From the NCBI GenBank assembly GCA_001437855.1, contig LIBD01000046.1, forward strand, positions 1 through 6,973: a stretch of DNA of 6,973 nt, written 5' to 3'. Positions 5,831 to 6,973 of the stretch are shown here, one piece after another. Numbering within the stretch: the stretch's first letter is position 1; each line of letters starts with the position of its first letter. The translations under genes and the position numbers were made by a program. Below the pieces are notes generated by a model. It was not told the DNA's origin, did not search any database, and saw only the letters and a program-made list of their open reading frames with translations. This DNA comes from Actinobacteria bacterium BACL4 MAG-120820-bin23 (lineage in GTDB: Bacteria; Actinomycetota; Actinomycetes; Nanopelagicales; Nanopelagicaceae).

Positions 5831-6864
5831 AAAATTTCAATTTAGCAGTTATCGCAGGTGATGGAATTGGACCAGAGGTTGTAACTGAGGGTCTAAGAGT
5901 TTTGGATACTGTTGCCAAAAAATATGACTTGAATTTCAGTAAAACTAATTATGAGTTGGGTGCTGCCTATTGGCATAAGACCGGTGAAACTTTGCCAGAT
6001 TCAGTTATGGCTGAATTGGCTAAGGCTGATGTAATTTTATTAGGAGCAGTTGGGGACCCATCAGTGCCTAGTGGAGTTTTAGAGCGTGGGTTATTACTTA
6101 AATTAAGATTTGCATTTGAACATTACATTAACTTAAGACCAGCAAAGTTATTTCCTGGCGTTACCTCACCAATTACAAATAACAAGGGTATAGATTTTGT
6201 TGTTGTTCGAGAGGGAACCGAAGGACTTTATGTTGGGGCTGGTTCTATCAAGGATGAGGGAACAAATAAGGAGCTGGCTATTGAAGAGTCAATCAATACT
6301 TATAAAGGTGTTGAGCGAGTAATCCGAGATGCATTTAATCGCGCTCAAAGCAGACCACGTAAAAAATTAACTTTGGTACATAAGAACAATGTATTAACCA
6401 GAGCTGGTGGGCTTTGGAGTCGAGTCTTTAAAGAGGTCGCAAAAGATTTCACTGATGTTACAACAGATTACCTACATGTTGATGCCGCCTCTATGTTTTT
6501 TGTTACAAACCCAGAAAGATTTGATGTAGTAGTTACCGATAATCTATTTGGTGACATTATTACCGATATCGCTGCTGCAATTTGCGGTGGAATCGGATTG
6601 GCAGCAAGTGGAAATATCAATCCAACCGGAGAATTTCCGTCAATGTTTGAACCAGTACACGGTTCTGCCCCAGATATTGCTGGTAAAAATCAGGCAGATC
6701 CAACTGCCACAGTATTATCAGTTGCCATGATGCTAAATCACTTAGGACAAACTCAAGCAGCTAAAGATGTAGAAAATGCTGTTGCTCAAGATTTGTTAAA
6801 TCGTGGCGATAAGAAGCGCAGCACAACTGAGATTGGTGATGCTTTGGTTAGAGGTGTGGCATGA
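5827..6864 (+). CDS. leuB: 3-isopropylmalate dehydrogenase
   Basis: LeuB oxidatively decarboxylates 3-isopropylmalate with NAD+ to 2-ketoisocaproate, the keto acid that IlvE turns into leucine. The 345 residues show the IPMDH/ICDH fold. GDGIGPEV is at 11-18. ERGLLLKLR (86-94) contains the Glu and Leu residues that mark isopropylmalate rather than isocitrate as substrate. Substrate arginines are R94, R104 (NLRPAK) and R128 (VREGTEG), with Y135 and K186 (VHKNN). Metal aspartates are D243 and D247 in the family signature NLFGDIITDIAAAICGGIG. EPVHGSAPDIAG (275-286) contributes to NAD binding. The ATG overlaps the serA stop (ATGA); only a weak GGTGA precedes it at 5818-5822, so translation probably depends on coupling to serA. 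LeuA and LeuCD are not in the window, so leucine synthesis must be completed by genes elsewhere. Confidence 0.96.
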   Translation: MKNFNLAVIAGDGIGPEVVTEGLRVLDTVAKKYDLNFSKTNYELGAAYWHKTGETLPDSVMAELAKADVILLGAVGDPSVPSGVLERGLLLKLRFAFEHYINLRPAKLFPGVTSPITNNKGIDFVVVREGTEGLYVGAGSIKDEGTNKELAIEESINTYKGVERVIRDAFNRAQSRPRKKLTLVHKNNVLTRAGGLWSRVFKEVAKDFTDVTTDYLHVDAASMFFVTNPERFDVVVTDNLFGDIITDIAAAICGGIGLAASGNINPTGEFPSMFEPVHGSAPDIAGKNQADPTATVLSVAMMLNHLGQTQAAKDVENAVAQDLLNRGDKKRSTTEIGDALVRGVA

Positions 6865-6973
6865 AGGTAATTTCTAATCCAAATAAGAATCCAGTATCTG
6901 ATAGTGATCGTAATCAGAAGGTAGCAGAACCAGGATTTGGTAAGTACTACACCGACAATATGGTGATTGCACA
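6861..6973 (+). CDS. ilvE: Branched-chain amino acid aminotransferase, N-terminal part (3' end outside window)
   Basis: Thirty-seven codons are visible, starting MKVISNPNKNP and continuing EPGFGKYYTDNMVIA. The block EPGFGKYxTDxMV is characteristic of the start of actinobacterial IlvE, a PLP fold-type IV enzyme that transfers the amino group from glutamate to the keto acids of Val, Ile and Leu. The PLP lysine and the rest of the enzyme lie outside the window. The ATG overlaps the leuB stop (ATGA), and GAGG (6851-6854) lies six bases upstream at good spacing. Its place at the end of the visible operon fits its role as the last step for all three amino acids. The call rests on a short N-terminal match and on context. 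Confidence 0.85.
   Translation, partial: MKVISNPNKNPVSDSDRNQKVAEPGFGKYYTDNMVIA

Noticed and set aside
6548..6730. 60-codon + strand ORF inside leuB
   Set aside because: It is out of frame within the conserved IPMDH signature and NAD-binding region of leuB.

Overview
The window is one branched-chain amino acid (BCAA) biosynthesis locus, all on the + strand: ilvD (3' part) - attenuator leader - ilvB - ilvN - ilvC - serA - leuB - ilvE (5' part). The proteins look actinobacterial. Signs of this are the DHAD C-terminus ending in AVCD, the VWPMVAAGTSND end of IlvB, the long (531-residue) SerA with an intervening domain and a C-terminal ACT domain, the EPGFGKYYTDNMV start of IlvE, and the ilvB-ilvN-ilvC-serA-leuB gene order known from mycobacteria and streptomycetes. 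The DNA, however, is AT-rich (near 40% GC by eye, not counted), uses TTA/ATT/AAA codons freely, and has very tight gene spacing. That combination suggests a genome-streamlined, low-GC aquatic actinobacterium such as the Nanopelagicales (acI) group. The lineage is an inference from composition and recalled family sequences, not from a search.

Region by region: 1-644 is the C-terminal third of dihydroxyacid dehydratase. 645-888 is the only long gap between major genes and holds the control region: a possible operator-like inverted repeat (678-693), a candidate promoter (698-727), a 24-codon leader peptide with 11 Ile/Val/Leu codons (734-808), an antiterminator-like hairpin (794-833) and an intrinsic terminator (827-858) that compete for the same bases. 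889-6864 encodes IlvB, IlvN, IlvC, SerA and LeuB. Every junction is an overlap of a few bases except ilvN-ilvC (31 bp). From 6861 to the end is the start of the branched-chain aminotransferase IlvE.

Together IlvBN (acetolactate synthase), IlvC, IlvD and IlvE give the complete pyruvate-to-valine route and the shared part of isoleucine synthesis. LeuB supplies the oxidative step of leucine synthesis. SerA is the first step of serine synthesis and is carried in the same unit, so it is probably under the same attenuation control. The leader suggests that low charged tRNA-Val/Ile makes the ribosome stall in the leader peptide, which favours read-through into ilvB. IlvN keeps the residues linked to valine feedback, giving a second layer of control. 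I found no mobile elements, CRISPR arrays, tRNAs or rRNAs, and no undescribed multi-gene system. The attenuator is the most interesting part of the window.
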